Assembly: GCF_947507565.1 (NCBI RefSeq)
Contig: NC_089194.1
Location: forward strand, 186,001-250,000
Direction of reading: 5' to 3'
DNA from: Oscarella lobularis
Lineage: Eukaryota; Porifera; Homoscleromorpha; Homosclerophorida; Oscarellidae
Length of the DNA stretch: 64,000 bases
Within the stretch, counting starts at the first letter, position 1, and each line of letters begins with the position of its first letter. Positions 23,823 through 35,588 of this stretch are shown here, one piece after another. A program made the position numbers and the translations under genes. Under the pieces are notes generated by a model that saw only the letters and a list, made by a program, of their open reading frames with translations, did no database searches and was not told the DNA's origin.

Positions 23823-26583
23823 CTACTTCTTCTCCTTGTTATTGCAGAAAAGGCAATACAAACAGAAGCCAAATACTAGGCAAGTCCAACTCACAGCAAG
23901 GACGAGCGTGATGATGTTGTTTATCAGCTCTAAGAACAGTATCAGCAAACCCAGAACGACAGCAACAAATTTTGATGTTTGTACGACTGGCTCGTGTGAG
24001 TCCGAGTCGCCCATTTCAAAAGTGAATGCGAGAAATGCAAAAACGGAACACCAGTAGACTAGGACCAGTAGAATAGCTCTCAGATCGCAGAACGATTTGA
24101 CGAAACGATTCCAGCAGGAGAATTCTGACGAGTATTGTCGATCGTCCAGCATGTCAGCCACTCGTCTTTTCAACTTTCTTTCCTTAACCTTTGAACCGTA
24201 ATTGTAGAGACCTAGCGGCAGCTTTTCAAATTCGTCTGCGTCGTCTTTGCTCATGACTCCCCGAAAAATCAAGACGAAGTACTCTTGGAACCAAAGTACA
24301 TTCGTGCCAATGAATATTGCTATGCTTAGAAGTGGCAAAGTAAAGCCGGCTGCTATCATGAACCATGCCTCGTTTGAAACCGTAGGGTCACCATTTTGCG
24401 TTTCTCCGATTCGCGTGTAATTACAAGCGCCGTTTTGGACCACAATCCCAAATTCGCCATTGCTTTTGCAACTTTTGTTCGAGTAGCATGTTAGATCATT
24501 GTCTTCGACTGCTTTAAACCCAATTGCAACGAGTAGAAGTATGTTGAATAGCATGAGAAATACGCTGTGAGCTATCAAACGCGATATGATGGAGCAGCAA
24601 CAAGATTCCGTCCTTCTCTGAACCTTCTGTATTCTGTTGAAATTCTCTCGCATCATGTGGATGCGGTGGAGGTAAATGTCGAAAAGAGTGAGAAAGAGTC
24701 CGATTACAAGAGCGACGGACTTTGGAACATTCTCTAGTGCCGAACATCTGAGTACTGCAACAAAGTGAGAATCATTTCGAGACGCTGAAGACAGATTAGC
24801 CGCGTTAGCCAATCCACCTATTGCTAGAGAAGCGTTGTTCGCGTTCCAAACTAGAGCAAATTCGTAAATGTCGCCAATCAGAAGTGGATAGATTAGCAAG
24901 AAAACTACCACTTTTGAGAACAATTCATAAACTGCCCTCCAGCCAGATTTCTGGGCATCGCGAGGATTTGGATTCTCTTCCTCACCTAATTTAGAGTACG
25001 ATGTGAGCTGGATTGATTTACGAGCTGCAAGAAAAGTCGAAATGAAGGACAAAGTCAATCCCAAAGCCAGATCAATTGTAGCCAAGCAGAAGAGAACGAG
25101 ACTGAACTTACTCTTTTGAAGCTTTTGAATGAAGTTGTCTTCGGAAGCTTCATCTACATATACGTAAATGCTTAGAGCAAAAAACCCGATCTCCAAAAGC
25201 CTCAGAAACAGAGTCGTTAGCTTAGCAGGCGGTTCGATAATGGCAAGAGCATATTTTGCTCCAACCTTGGCAGCTTTCCTAAACGATTTACTCACCGTGA
25301 CTTGCGTGCAGCACGATTTTGCTTTGGAGGGACAGCACGAAACAGCTTTCGATTCTAAGCAGAAATCGCATTTCTTTTGGCAGCAGCTTTCACTGTCGTC
25401 GCTGTCGTCTCCTTCCTCTAAGTCCAATAAATCGAGTATTAGCTGCTGGCTGCTTACAACGTGCAGAGCTTTTCTCTCGACTTCAGACATCTGTTTTATT
25501 GTTTTCTCGATTCTCTGCTGATCGTCGCTGATGATGGAGTCAGACTCCGACTCAGAAGTAGGAGACGACACTAATTCAATCAATATTGTTTCCTTTGAAG
25601 GAGGACACGGAGCAGGAGAAGAAAATTCAATATTGGACGTTGCTTCTAATGGATCTTCTGTTGATTTAGAATCATGTGAATCGGAGTCTAAACAAACAAA
25701 GATCACGACTTTAATCACTAAAAACCTAATAATTTTTACCATCCGATCCAGGATTGGGCTTGTCGTCGTGCGGACGTGAAATTTCTTCGGCTGCTCCAAG
25801 TGAGAGATTTGCTGCAACCTGTTCCCGGGTGCAGGTTTGCACAATTTCGTAGATATTGGTTGTGATGCTGTCGCTGCTTTTGTATGACGCCGTATCATTG
25901 TCAGATGAAGGTGGGTCGCATTGTGCATCTTCTGGTTTTGTGTAAGAATCTTCATGGCTGTAGCAAGGGTTGTCAAAGCCTTAATATATTTTAAGCACGC
26001 TTACGTAGAAATATTTTTAGACCAATTTTGTTTAATACCATTTCCCACGTCTTTGTAAAGAACTTCCTGCTGAGATACGCTTGCGTCGCTGCTTAATAGC
26101 AGAGCTGAAGGCTCCATCTTGTCGAGAACGATTGGGTCAGGCTGACACAAATTAAAATTTTGTTTCTGGTTTCCTGCCAATGACTTTGAGCCGACATCAG
26201 AAGGCACTGCACAACAAATCAGAATATTTTTTTCGTGAATATAGCAAAAAACGAGATACGTGATTCCGTTGTGGCACTCATAGATTTTAAGGCTTCTGAT
26301 AAAGCCTCTGATAGATTTCGTCCAGAATCCATTTGAAGCTCAGGAAAAGTTTCCACTACAAGTGAATTTAAATAGCACAGTTAGGTAGAACGCTGTGTTG
26401 CACACTTGGAATTTCCTTGGGCAAAGCTGCTTCTAAAGGAAGCGTCGGAGCAACGTAATCTTCATCTGTCTTGTACGAGTCCTGTAAAAAAGACCTCTTT
26501 ATTCTAGAAACTCGAGTCAAAGCCCTAAATCAAATTGCTACCGTCTTTGTTGTAGGCACGTTCTCATAAAGAGGCTCACGTGA
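23823..26583 (-). CDS. Multipass membrane protein with a cytosolic cysteine-rich segment
   Basis: The main reading frame (25976-23823, up to 717 residues) holds about nine to ten hydrophobic helices, for example FSLVLFCLATIDLALGLTL, SVALVIGLFLTLFDIYL and FVAVVLGLLILFLELI. Before the first helix lies an acidic, serine-rich region and a cysteine cluster with repeated CC pairs (ESCCQKKCDFC, SCCPSKAKSCC). An in-frame intron probably lies within the frame at about 25691-25742 (GTAAAAAT to TGTTTAG). Short upstream exons at 26001-26207, near 26281-26330, 26393-26480 and 26548-26583 (REPLYENVPTT) extend the N terminus; the first exon is not resolved. I do not recognise the family and assign no function. 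The YENV motif could be a tyrosine phosphorylation site. Confidence 0.6.
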
Positions 26584-26629
26584 CTGAAAAAAACATCGTC
26601 GTGATCGGCCGTAATATTATGTGTTTCTA

Positions 26630-28129
26630 CTCCACCTCATCGGAAGCCTAACAATGTAGAATCAAAAACAATTTTATGGTTAGCTAGCTGTTAGGATGTC
26701 ACCATAACGTTGAAATTTTTCTCCGCAAGACGTTGCGAGCAAGTTTAGCTTCGCAACTACTTGATGACAATTTTCGTGATCGTCTTGTCAAACGAAAAGC
26801 GGAGAGCTGTCAGAGAAAGAAGCTTGATCTCACTACCGGACCACGCCGCCTAGCCACAGTGGCACATGAGCACAATGTTATCATCCCACGCTTTTTCGAA
26901 GTTATCACGTGCAGAAGATAGAAGAGATCAAATATGTTCTAGATCATTTATCTATGTGAAAAATGACATTATAAGCCGGGACTGTCTGCTCCCGATAAAG
27001 AATCTAAAAAAATCTAAAGGCCCTCTCCATGGAAAAGTTGTCGTGGTAAATGATTTAGCTTGTCGAGTAAAGCATGCATTAATTTTCTTTGTCAGAGAGG
27101 AGAGGCCTATAAAGTGACGTTGGATTAAACGTCCTCTTGAATAATTCATTCAGAATCACGTTCAATCACTTATTAGTCCTTCTCGATCGGACTGGGACTT
27201 TGACGACTCCAGCTCCTTTCCATCTATCTTCGATCGTCTACATGGCATCAAATTCGCAAAGCTAGACTATCGGTCTGTGATCGGCTGCCAGTTGTAGGAG
27301 TACGTTTGGCCAAAGTCCTCGTCGACAGTTACAAGACGCCTACTCATTCCAGTGTCGCGAAGTGGACTTAGCGTGCGGTATGCTTTCTTCGACAGATTCT
27401 TACGGTAGCGTTTTTCACTGCAGGTTAGCAAGATGATCTTCTGGTCTTCAAATTTTCTAGTGCTTTACTATAGTTAGAACAGTATTGTACCACTCCTACA
27501 GTGAATGCGGGTTTCAGGTACGAAAATTGAGGTGACGTAAGTTTGGTGTTGTTACGAGACTCCCGTAAAAGTAGCGAACAAGGTCGCAAACGAGCAATCG
27601 CGATCAGGATGTTGTTTGTTGGGCCTCGAAGGTCAATGAAATGGTAAATAACATCACAATCAACGTGAATAGTGAAAATAAGAGGAGCCAAGACAACGTT
27701 ATGCAGTAACTCCGCGTTCTCTATTTGCAGGGAATTCCGCCACGTTTGCTTTCGTGCGATTGTAAAGTACCCAACCTAATCGATGTCTTGATAAGGAACT
27801 AAAACATCGTTTCACGTCTCGACCCAGGTCGATTCTTTCTTTCTGGAGCCCAGCATTTTTTAATGATTTCTGCATTCATAGTGTTCCTCAGCACCGTATC
27901 CAATTTCTGGTTTGCGTTATCTGGTTTGCGTTATCTGCATCACATTGCCTAACGACAGGATTTGGCGCATTTTTTTCAAAAATAACACGTACTATTTGGC
28001 CTGTGATGTGAGGGTGACAAAGAGCTACCTACCCCTTCCGGGTGTAGGTGCCTGCTGTTTTCTGGAAATTATCTAAAGTGAATAACATTACATGCATGTG
28101 GTCTTTAGGCGCTATTTGCATGCAGCGTC
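26630..28129. other. Intergenic, no gene recognised
   Basis: The reading frames here are short, on both strands and without motif or splice support. A direct repeat CTGGTTTGCGTTAT occurs twice at about 27908-27936. The segment separates two minus-strand genes. Confidence 0.5.
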
Positions 28130-29227
28130 TCATCGGTGAACTATGAGCCGACCAATGATTTCCTGCGAAGATTGACCAAAAAATTCACTTTGATTCAGGC
28201 GCCCGCTTGCCAAGGCATCAATAAAGCGCGTCTCCTGAAGGAAATCATGTGGCGCTCTTTTGTAAAAGTCTCTAGTAGAAACTTTCAGGTAGTATTTATA
28301 TGGCTCGTCATTGTGCGTGCCGCCGAAGCCGTAGAGATGCAGATTCCGACACAGAGGCAACAGAAATGTTATGCTTCTCATTCCACAACTGGCTATCGCC
28401 GTCGCGGAAGTTTTTTTACCCGCTTGCTCATTCATGTAGGTCAACGCTCGCTGAGCAGTCGATAGAACGTATTTCGACATAGTAAACGTTTTCAAACCGT
28501 ACTTTTTCCACGTATCACTAACACACTGAATGTCTGCCTGCATATTGGCTAACCAGTCAGGATTCACATTTCGCGCTTTTTTGTAAGGGTAAAAAGAGCA
28601 GTGAACCATTAGTGATCCATTGCGAGGCGGCTTTGCGCAACCTTGTTTCCTTGCCACCAAGAAATTGTATATAGAAATGTCGGCCGGGCGATGACCGACG
28701 TGCTTTTCGAAGCCGTTCACTGGCGGGTCGTTGAGCCGAATGACGAGATCGTGAGCGTCGATTTCGTCTCCGAATTCGTGCTTCATCAAATTGTACGACG
28801 ATCCGACGAGCGCGCATTTGTCGTGACGCCGACGGAGTTGCGGTTGGCGAACGAAATCGGTTTCGTTTGCGAGCCGATATCGCCAGTGAGGTACTCTGGC
28901 TTCCACGACGTCATCTGACTTGGCTGCGATGTGATTGCGACACAAGAGAAGAGGCTGCTTACTTTGGCAACCGAGAATGTTTGAACGCTTCGTTGGACGT
29001 CCTTTCCTATCCGTCCTTCTTTCGATCACCGGCGCCGCAGCGACGATTCTTGATTTTTGGAATGGATTTCGACTACTAGTGGTGCCTCGTATTGTGATTA
29101 GTAGAATTGCAGCGCCGAGAAGAAGAACTAGTGATAGGCAGAATAGATAAAATCTGTTTGGTCGCATGGATACTCGCTTCTCTCCGGCAAGTCCAACCCA
29201 TGCTCTCATTTCGACGTTTTGAGCCAA
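28130..29227 (-). CDS. GT29 family sialyltransferase
   Basis: This is a single-exon frame of 365 residues with a type II Golgi topology: a short basic N terminus (MRPNRF), one hydrophobic anchor (YLFCLSLVLLLGAAILL), then a stem. The L-sialylmotif starts CALVGSSYNLMK and continues through IRLNDPPVNGFEKHVGHRPAD. The S-motif region (SATAIASCGM ... NLHLYGFGG) is divergent but keeps its cysteine and the YGFG end. The terminal HDFLQE matches the VS motif with its His and Glu. GT29 enzymes transfer sialic acid from CMP-sialic acid to glycans in the Golgi. Acceptor specificity cannot be read from the sequence. The start could be the first ATG or the one before RPNRF. Confidence 0.85.
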   Translation of the reverse strand: MAQNVEMRAWVGLAGEKRVSMRPNRFYLFCLSLVLLLGAAILLITIRGTTSSRNPFQKSRIVAAAPVIERRTDRKGRPTKRSNILGCQSKQPLLLCRNHIAAKSDDVVEARVPHWRYRLANETDFVRQPQLRRRHDKCALVGSSYNLMKHEFGDEIDAHDLVIRLNDPPVNGFEKHVGHRPADISIYNFLVARKQGCAKPPRNGSLMVHCSFYPYKKARNVNPDWLANMQADIQCVSDTWKKYGLKTFTMSKYVLSTAQRALTYMNEQAGKKTSATAIASCGMRSITFLLPLCRNLHLYGFGGTHNDEPYKYYLKVSTRDFYKRAPHDFLQETRFIDALASGRLNQSEFFGQSSQEIIGRLIVHR

Positions 29228-29301
29228 GCTTTAGGGTCACCTACGCAAGGGACTACTGCACACAAGTTACGGTAAACGTCCGTTAAGTATGGGTTGTTGA
29301 C

Positions 29302-29403
29302 TGATGATCGTGCATAATGTCATTTAGGGCACGAGAGGCGTGACTTATTGCCCGTGGCGAAGCCGAGGGCAATAACTAAGCCCTGAGTGCTCCACGATCA
29401 TCA
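29302..29403. repeat. Imperfect palindromic element (hairpin)
   Basis: The arms TGATGATCGTG and CACGATCATCA, with inner TTATTGCCC / GGGCAATAA, pair around a short loop (GTGGCGAAGCCG). The size of about 100 bp and terminal symmetry fit a tiny foldback or MITE-type element. Confidence 0.6.
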
Positions 29404-30049
29404 TTCTATGAGTCATTTATTACATGGCCGCGACTCTCGACCAGTCATTGAGAGGAGAACACGTTCGAATCGGTCGCAAAGTGACACACCCCTTTGCGAA
29501 CTAGCAGAAGTTAGTTATTGCACCGGAACAGTGCGATAAGACGTTTAGCGCACTAGAATCGACTTGCACGAATTTTCTAACGCCCGTGGGTCAAATGTAC
29601 GTGGATGCACGTGGATATCGAGCCGCAGTACACAATGCCGGCCTTCCAGAGACAAAAACACTGATCTAATTACACGACACGAATAGCGCGCCCTGTTGGC
29701 ACGCACCATCAGCCGGAAAAATATCCCTGAGTCGACCAAAGAAATGAAGAATGAAGCTGAATGAACTATCGTTGACAGAGATATTACCGCTTGCAAACCT
29801 AGCTTGCAGACCAGCAACTGCCAGTTGCTGAAAAAGGCTGCGTACTGTTGCTAAAGCTATCTTATATTAGTGACGTGTAATTAGATGAGCGATTCTTTTC
29901 CCTGATTGGGCTGCAACGCACCACATTGTAAGAGAATTGCTAGGTCTCTTTCCAGATCAGAGAACGAAGGACTTTGAGGATATGCGCAAGTCCGGTGTCG
30001 TCACTGATTTGATAATGGAAACGGAAATTATTTAACTCAAACAGGAAGT

Positions 30050-30190
30050 ATACTACGGGTGCAAGAGGATAACCTTTAACGACTTCAACAAGCAGAAGAT
30101 GGGCAACAGGTAAAGAAACAGTCACGTGATTTTCTAAACATGGAAGCTGAGAAAAAGCGTGGCTACGTAACTGCGACGGTGACTTGGAGG
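30050..30190 (-). pseudogene. Fragment related to the reading frame at 20.5 kb
   Basis: On the minus strand this segment encodes SHAFSQLPCLENHVTVSLP followed by a VEVV helix, matching 20500-20660. The similarity ends within about 130 bp and no complete gene surrounds it, so it is probably a relic of a duplicated exon. Confidence 0.45.
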
Positions 30191-31259
30191 CTAGCTATGC
30201 AACAATGGCCAGACTGATGTCTTCTTATTTACGTTGCACTTCATATTGAAATGAAGTTCTTTGATGCGGGTTGGGGGTATCTTCCATAAAAGACAAGAAA
30301 ACTTCTTTTTGTCAACTCTCCTCCAAATACTGTACCTTCAGACAGGTGCAACCACTTTGGTTCAGTTGTTGCCGTACCATCGTCGCCCCTTTACCGTAAT
30401 GATTCAATTCGATGGAAGTTCTTCGAGGGCGAGACGTAAATTGATGTTTTAGTTACTTATGAATACGACGTCAAAGAAAACCTGAAGAGCTCCATACAAG
30501 ACGTACGTATGGGCGGAACCCTACATGTCTTGAAAGTTCTGGAGAAAGCGTTGCATAATCAATCCCGAACGTGTGAATCAGTTTACCGAAAAAATTTTCA
30601 ACGATTCTTGTTTAGAGAAGAAAGATCGGCCACTCTGAATCTTTTCATATTTAATTAACCACTATAAATAAACAAAAGGCAACGTTAGCGGAAGACACAT
30701 ACATGACCAGGCATATGATCAAATAGGAATCGTACATCGTGCGCGAAAGTCACAGCATTCTTGCGTTCGAGTTGCCAATCTGTAAGGTTTAGCTTACGGA
30801 TTGTAAAAAACGCTCAGTGTGTGTCGTCAAAAGATGTGCGCGAGATGTCGCTACGACAGGAGTTCCAATGGTATTTTCTGCCGCTTCTTGACGGCGGACT
30901 ATACGCGTTTGACCGCAACAACGTGTCTAAACGGACATAACGATTTCTATACGATTCCAATATTTCCCATCCTATAGTTAGCTACCTTCATTATTGCATA
31001 TATTGAATTCAATTGAATTTGAGCTCTTCCTTTTTGATTTGCTCCGTCGTACGCTTAGCACCGAGTAGCTAGGAAAGTTCCTGGATCGATAGCAAGAAAA
31101 GGAGGTTGCGTAGCGTAGAAGTGATTCAAGGAGGGTAAAAGAAATGGATTGAGTGTACGTGGCCAGCCTCTTCGGCGCCAGTTCCCTTCGTAGGACTCGA
31201 TTTTCAAACGTAGCGGCAAACAGTCGTCGTCATTCGAATCGAATAGATCCTTATCCCGG

Positions 31260-32395
31260 TCGAGCGCGAGTGTCGTCGTTAGATCTCTGAAGAAATAGCG
31301 AAGCAATTGGCAGTTTTCGGCTTTAACTGAACGATTTTACATTGTGGGAACGGTATGCATCCACTGAAAGCAATCGAAAAGCTGATGACATCGACTTTCT
31401 TCTCATTTTGCTGAACTTATCCGGGATATGAACAGTTTTACCGATCGCGTCCGAATCCGCTCCCATCGCGGCAATCGTTGCTTTCCTCGGCGTTCGAATG
31501 CGTTCTCACTCGGTTTTTCTCTCTGTTTTACCGGCGGAAAGGGTGTAATTCTTGGGCGAAGGAGCAATTGACGCAGGTTTGTTTCGAACCTCCCGTATAT
31601 GGTCTGGCTTCGACCTCACCCATATGTGTACCCAGCGTCGAGAAGAACTCCATGACAGCCGAAAACTGCTTCTCGCCGAACACGACACGATGTACGAAGT
31701 TTTTGGCACTAGTGAGCGCAAGTGGACGGTCCCCGCCTTGGCAACTGTTCTATTGTGAATCACGGAGTCATTGACGGTCGTGACGAGAAGCACGTATTCA
31801 AAAACATCGCGGGTCATGTCGGATATAGGTGCAGAGGCGAGATACGCGTACCTCTGCCGTTTTTCTAGTGCACGCCTCCATACCTCTTTCTCTATAGAGG
31901 CGGGATCGGTCCGGGCTTATCATAACATTCTCAAAGTCAACATCTTACGACGATCACCCGCGACTGTGACTTAACCGCCTGTAGCATGGTGGTTCCAGGG
32001 GGACAAAGCCCCCCTCTGCGATCCATGCTCATTGGGGCGGTTAAGCCCTGAGCGGGGCCGCCACCGATACCAGTAAGGTTTAGGGTTAGTGTAGGGTTAG
32101 GTATAGGGTAAAAAACGCCTTTTAAGTCCGCACAGGGCGTAGATGTTGACCGTGAGGATGTTATGATAAGCCGGCCCGACCCCGCCTCTATAGAGAAGAG
32201 GTACGGAGGCGTGCACTAGAAAACCGTCAGAGGTGCGCGTATCCCGCCTCCGTACCTACACCCGACATGATCCCTTCTCGCTCCGCTATATCTTCATCAA
32301 CGACGAAGTCCATGGCGATCTCATGCAGTGCGTGAAGTAGCATGCATGCATGCATGCAGCCAGACAATATAGTAGATGTATTTCTCCATGCGGCC
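31260..32395 (+). repeat. TTATCCGGGATAT-family dispersed repeat, copy 2 (long), interrupted by a MITE
   Basis: It aligns with 61950-62465 over its whole length: GAAATAG.GAAGC, GATCGAAAAGCTG, TTATCCGGGATAT, GCGTTCTCAC, TTTCGAACCTCCCGTAT, then, after the inserted MITE, TCATCAACGACGAAGT and CAGACAATATA. The 13-bp core starts at 31417. On the minus strand GTTCGAAAC resembles a Pol III B box, but I find no clear A box. Confidence 0.7.
31811..32277. mobile_element. MITE with about 120-bp terminal inverted repeats and telomere-like interior
   Basis: The left end (CATGTCGGATATAGGTGCAG, GCGAGATACGCG, TCTAGTGCACGCCTCC, CTCTATAGAGGCGG, GCTTATCATAACAT) reappears in reverse complement at the right end with few changes. 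The element is about 467 bp and has no transposase. The centre contains a hairpin around GGGGGACAAAGCCCCC and GGGTTAG/TAGGG motifs near 32081-32110. It lies inside a longer dispersed repeat, so it inserted later. Confidence 0.8.
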
Positions 32396-33274
32396 GCTTT
32401 CAGATCCGAGGCGAATCTGTAATCGCTGTAAGAGTGACGTATTTTCCTTGTCCATTCAGTCATCGCGTGCACCCGATTTTCGTTTCATTTCATTCCCTTT
32501 TTCTTTTTTTTTAGTTCGGTAACGAAAAAGAGAAGTAGAATTCTACGTACGGTGCCAGCGCAACGACCATGTTCGCATCACCCCCATTCCTTGTCCGGGT
32601 TTTAGGCCAGGACTTCCGCTTAAGAGGTACAGTATTTTTTCTTCTGGCTTCAAAGTGAGTCGTCTAGCTATGCGATGGTAGGTCTATATCGTTCGTCTGT
32701 CACGTGTTTTCTTTGCTGTACGTTCCACGTCTACTCTTCCTTCAAGTTTCTTTTTCTGAATGTGTGCATTTCTTTGCCAGTAATATATATCACGCGACCT
32801 GCTGAGACGTCCGCGAAAAGCTAAGAAATGCGTACGATCGCCTCACTCCAGCTCTATGTGAAAGCTCATAAATCTATTGGATTAAAAGAGACTGCTAGCA
32901 GTGGGCGTACGCATACGTCATGTAAACGCCAACATGGACGATGTCAAGCGAGGTGATAATATAATTAAAAAAGTTCATTTATTTATTTATTTATTTATTA
33001 GCTCCTTTCTTCTCAGCAGACGTCTATAATCTCTATCTATCTGTTCTGGAATTATATAACTATCACAAGCTTGATCTATAAACTTCTTAAGACTCCCGAC
33101 GAATTGGAGCGCATTGGCGTTCACATTTGCAGTGGAGAAGGAAGCGAGAGGACCCTTGATGAACCAGAGCGATTTCTCTACGAACTCTCTATCATTTCCG
33201 TGTTTGAAAATCGACATAACGCAGGTTGTTGTAGATGTGAGAGTGACAGACATTTGGGTATTGATTTATTGATA

Positions 33275-33490
33275 TTTTATTTGCGATCAGTCGACTACTG
33301 TCACCTCTGTTATGGGCTTGGTCCTTGCAACAGGGAACTATGTGAATGCCGGAATTCACATGGAATGGCCGAAGTGTTAGCTCTTCATCATTCGACTAAC
33401 GTGAGCTCTGTTTTAAGCTTAGTCGTTGCCATAAGTAACTATATGAATGCTGGGAATTCACGTGTATTTCTGAAGCGCTTGCTTTGGACG
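33275..33490. repeat. Imperfect tandem duplication of about 85 bp
   Basis: Two consecutive units share AACTATGTGAATGC or AACTATATGAATGC, GGAATTCAC and TCGACTA-type motifs with scattered differences. A 144-residue frame runs across it on +, but nothing else supports coding. Confidence 0.5.
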
Positions 33491-34211
33491 TTCTACCCTA
33501 GCTAAAGAACGTCAAAACGAAAGCCAACTCGTCTAATCTTCTCCAATACGTTGTATCCCTTTACGTGAGAAAATATGATAAGGTAATTGGTAGAGATGGT
33601 TTCAATATTTATATTATTTTTCTGTCCGCTTTAGAAACGTACATGATGGGAGAGCGATTCAGCTGTGTGGGTGGTAAAACATTTTGCTATGTCTTTACGA
33701 TGATTTAGAACGACCGCCATTAAACATTCAGAGATTAACAACACCTGAGAAAAGTCAGAAAACGACACCAGTCTATTCTTTCACGAGATTGACGTAGTTC
33801 GTAGTTCCCTAGCCGTTTTAGTTATAACGGGTGACAAAAGTTTACATATGCGTTTGGCGCATTGTAGCCATATGCTACATCCTGACGCTTCTGACTACTG
33901 CGCGTGCGCTTCTCACGCACAGGAGAAAGAATTCACCACAAATTAGCCTTTATTGTGCTATTTGACGTCGAAAAGAAAACACAGTCAACGAAATGATTTG
34001 CGAATTCACAGAACATTTAACTTAGATCCAAGACTACCTCTTTCCTTTCAACCGTGCATCTACCTTTAGGCATGGCCTATAGCTCCTTCCTGCCGCCAGG
34101 TAGTGGAAGCGGTTCTAAAGAGAGGCACGCAAGATCCGGGCTATTCTTAGGCGTAGCGAAAGCGGAAAAATCAGTAGGTTGAAGGTCATAGTGCTACTAG
34201 CTTCCATAACG

Positions 34212-35252
34212 ATGAGCGACGTGCCAACTGAAGCATATAGTCAAGAAATCGCTGATCCAGATCGCACCGTCATTTTCATCGGAGAGACGGGCGCCGGCAA
34301 ATCAACTTGTGCAAATTCACTAGCAGGAGCGGAACTTTTTCAGGCTAGCGAATCGTCAGCAAGCGCCACCAAAGACGTGAAGGCAAAGATAGCTAAGCTG
34401 GAGTGGGAAGAAAAAGAGTACACATTGAAAATCGTCGACACGATTGGAATCGGTGACACGGACCTTTCACACGAAGAGGTACTAACGCGCCTTGCAGTTG
34501 CCTGCCACGAGTCCAAAGAAGGAATCAACGCCGTCTTCTTTGTCGTCGGAAAACGATTCACCAGAGCGCAAGCCGACGCTTTCGACGTTCTCTGGCAAAT
34601 ATTATTTGGTCCGAAAGTCCTCAAGTACACCACTGTCGTGCGAACTCACTTTAGGAGTTTTCGCGACCCCAAGGCCGTTGAGGAAGACATAAGCAAATTG
34701 AGAAAGCAGGAAGGTCCTCCAAAGCGAATTCTCTCCTGCGTTGGCGATCGTTTCCTCTACGTCGACAACAATGAAGACCGGGCTAACGCTTTGGAAGAGT
34801 CTGGCAGCTTGATGCTTAAGTACTTAGTGCTGAAGTGCAAAGATGTCTTTCGACCACCAATTATGGACGACGTGAAGAAGAACATTTCAGAACACGTTGA
34901 AGAGCAGCGTCGGCTTGCACATCGTGAAGAAGAGCTAGAAAAACAGCTGAAGGAAGCAGCCGATGCCCAGGCGGCCCAGGCAGAAGCAATTAAAGCAATG
35001 CAACAAAAGGCAGATAAGTCTCAAGATGAAATGAAAGAACTTCTTCGTCGCATGGAAGAACAATCAAAGGCAAAGGATGAACGACTTGAAATGGAGCGCA
35101 GAATTGCAGAAGTTGAAAAGGCAAAGCTAGAATCGGAGCTGAGGGTGTCCAAGGAGATGCAGGAGCTGTATGAAAAGCAGGTTGAGCAGGCAAAGCAAAT
35201 AGGGTACGCAGAGGGCGCGACCAAACACCAAAGATCATGCCTTGTTATGTGA
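34212..35252 (+). CDS. GIMAP/AIG1-like GTPase with coiled coil and C-terminal CaaX box
   Basis: This intronless frame encodes about 346 residues. G1 is GETGAGKST near residue 24, switch II/G3 is DTIGIGD, and the AIG1-type helix EGINAVFFVVGKRF follows. The usual G4 TKxD is replaced by VRTHFRSF, as is common for divergent AIG1 members. From about residue 220 a long charged coiled coil runs almost to the end. The last four residues are CLVM, a good CaaX box for farnesylation, so the protein probably attaches to a membrane through its C terminus. GIMAPs form nucleotide-dependent scaffolds on membranes and lipid droplets. The ATG at 34179 would add a hydrophobic MKVIVLLASIT, so I prefer 34212. It lies head-to-tail with the next GTPase, about 340 bp away. 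Confidence 0.85.
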   Translation: MSDVPTEAYSQEIADPDRTVIFIGETGAGKSTCANSLAGAELFQASESSASATKDVKAKIAKLEWEEKEYTLKIVDTIGIGDTDLSHEEVLTRLAVACHESKEGINAVFFVVGKRFTRAQADAFDVLWQILFGPKVLKYTTVVRTHFRSFRDPKAVEEDISKLRKQEGPPKRILSCVGDRFLYVDNNEDRANALEESGSLMLKYLVLKCKDVFRPPIMDDVKKNISEHVEEQRRLAHREEELEKQLKEAADAQAAQAEAIKAMQQKADKSQDEMKELLRRMEEQSKAKDERLEMERRIAEVEKAKLESELRVSKEMQELYEKQVEQAKQIGYAEGATKHQRSCLVM

Positions 35253-35588
35253 GAGGCCGCCGCCAAACTCTTATACACTATGTTCAGTGGGTTTCAGTTG
35301 TTGTCAAGTTTTTTAGTCTTTTTTGATTGTCTGTATGTGTTTGGCGTTGGCGTTGGTATATGTGTCGAATTCAAACGTGTTTCAGCAAACCTTGAAATTT
35401 TTTACGAATACCGAAAGTACAGAGTGCACCGGTAACAGGAAAACCTAGAACCGCATAGCGAAAGTACAAATGTCACATGATTTGCTCACAAGCTTCTTGC
35501 CCCTACGCAACAACGCTTCCCACAGCGACCCACCAATCGTCTCGTAAACGAACCAATTTGCTCAAACGTACTATTAGCACTTGTACAG

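Larger units (their letters stand above)
29228..34211. other. Intergenic, rich in repeats
   Basis: This 5-kb stretch holds a hairpin element (29302-29403), a fragment related to the 20.5-kb reading frame (about 30050-30190), a long dispersed repeat interrupted by a MITE (31260-32395), a GCAT run (32339-32357), an ATTT run (about 32975-33000) and an imperfect tandem duplication (33275-33490). A minus-strand frame at 33253-32987 might be an exon, but has no support beyond length. Confidence 0.5.

Noticed and set aside
31560-31600. Pol III B-box-like GTTCGAAAC suggesting a tRNA-derived SINE
   Set aside because: No A box at the proper distance and no tRNA-like fold could be found, so I keep only the dispersed-repeat call.
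33071-33505. 144-residue open frame on +
   Set aside because: It runs across an imperfect tandem duplication, has no domain or signal, and competing frames exist on the minus strand.
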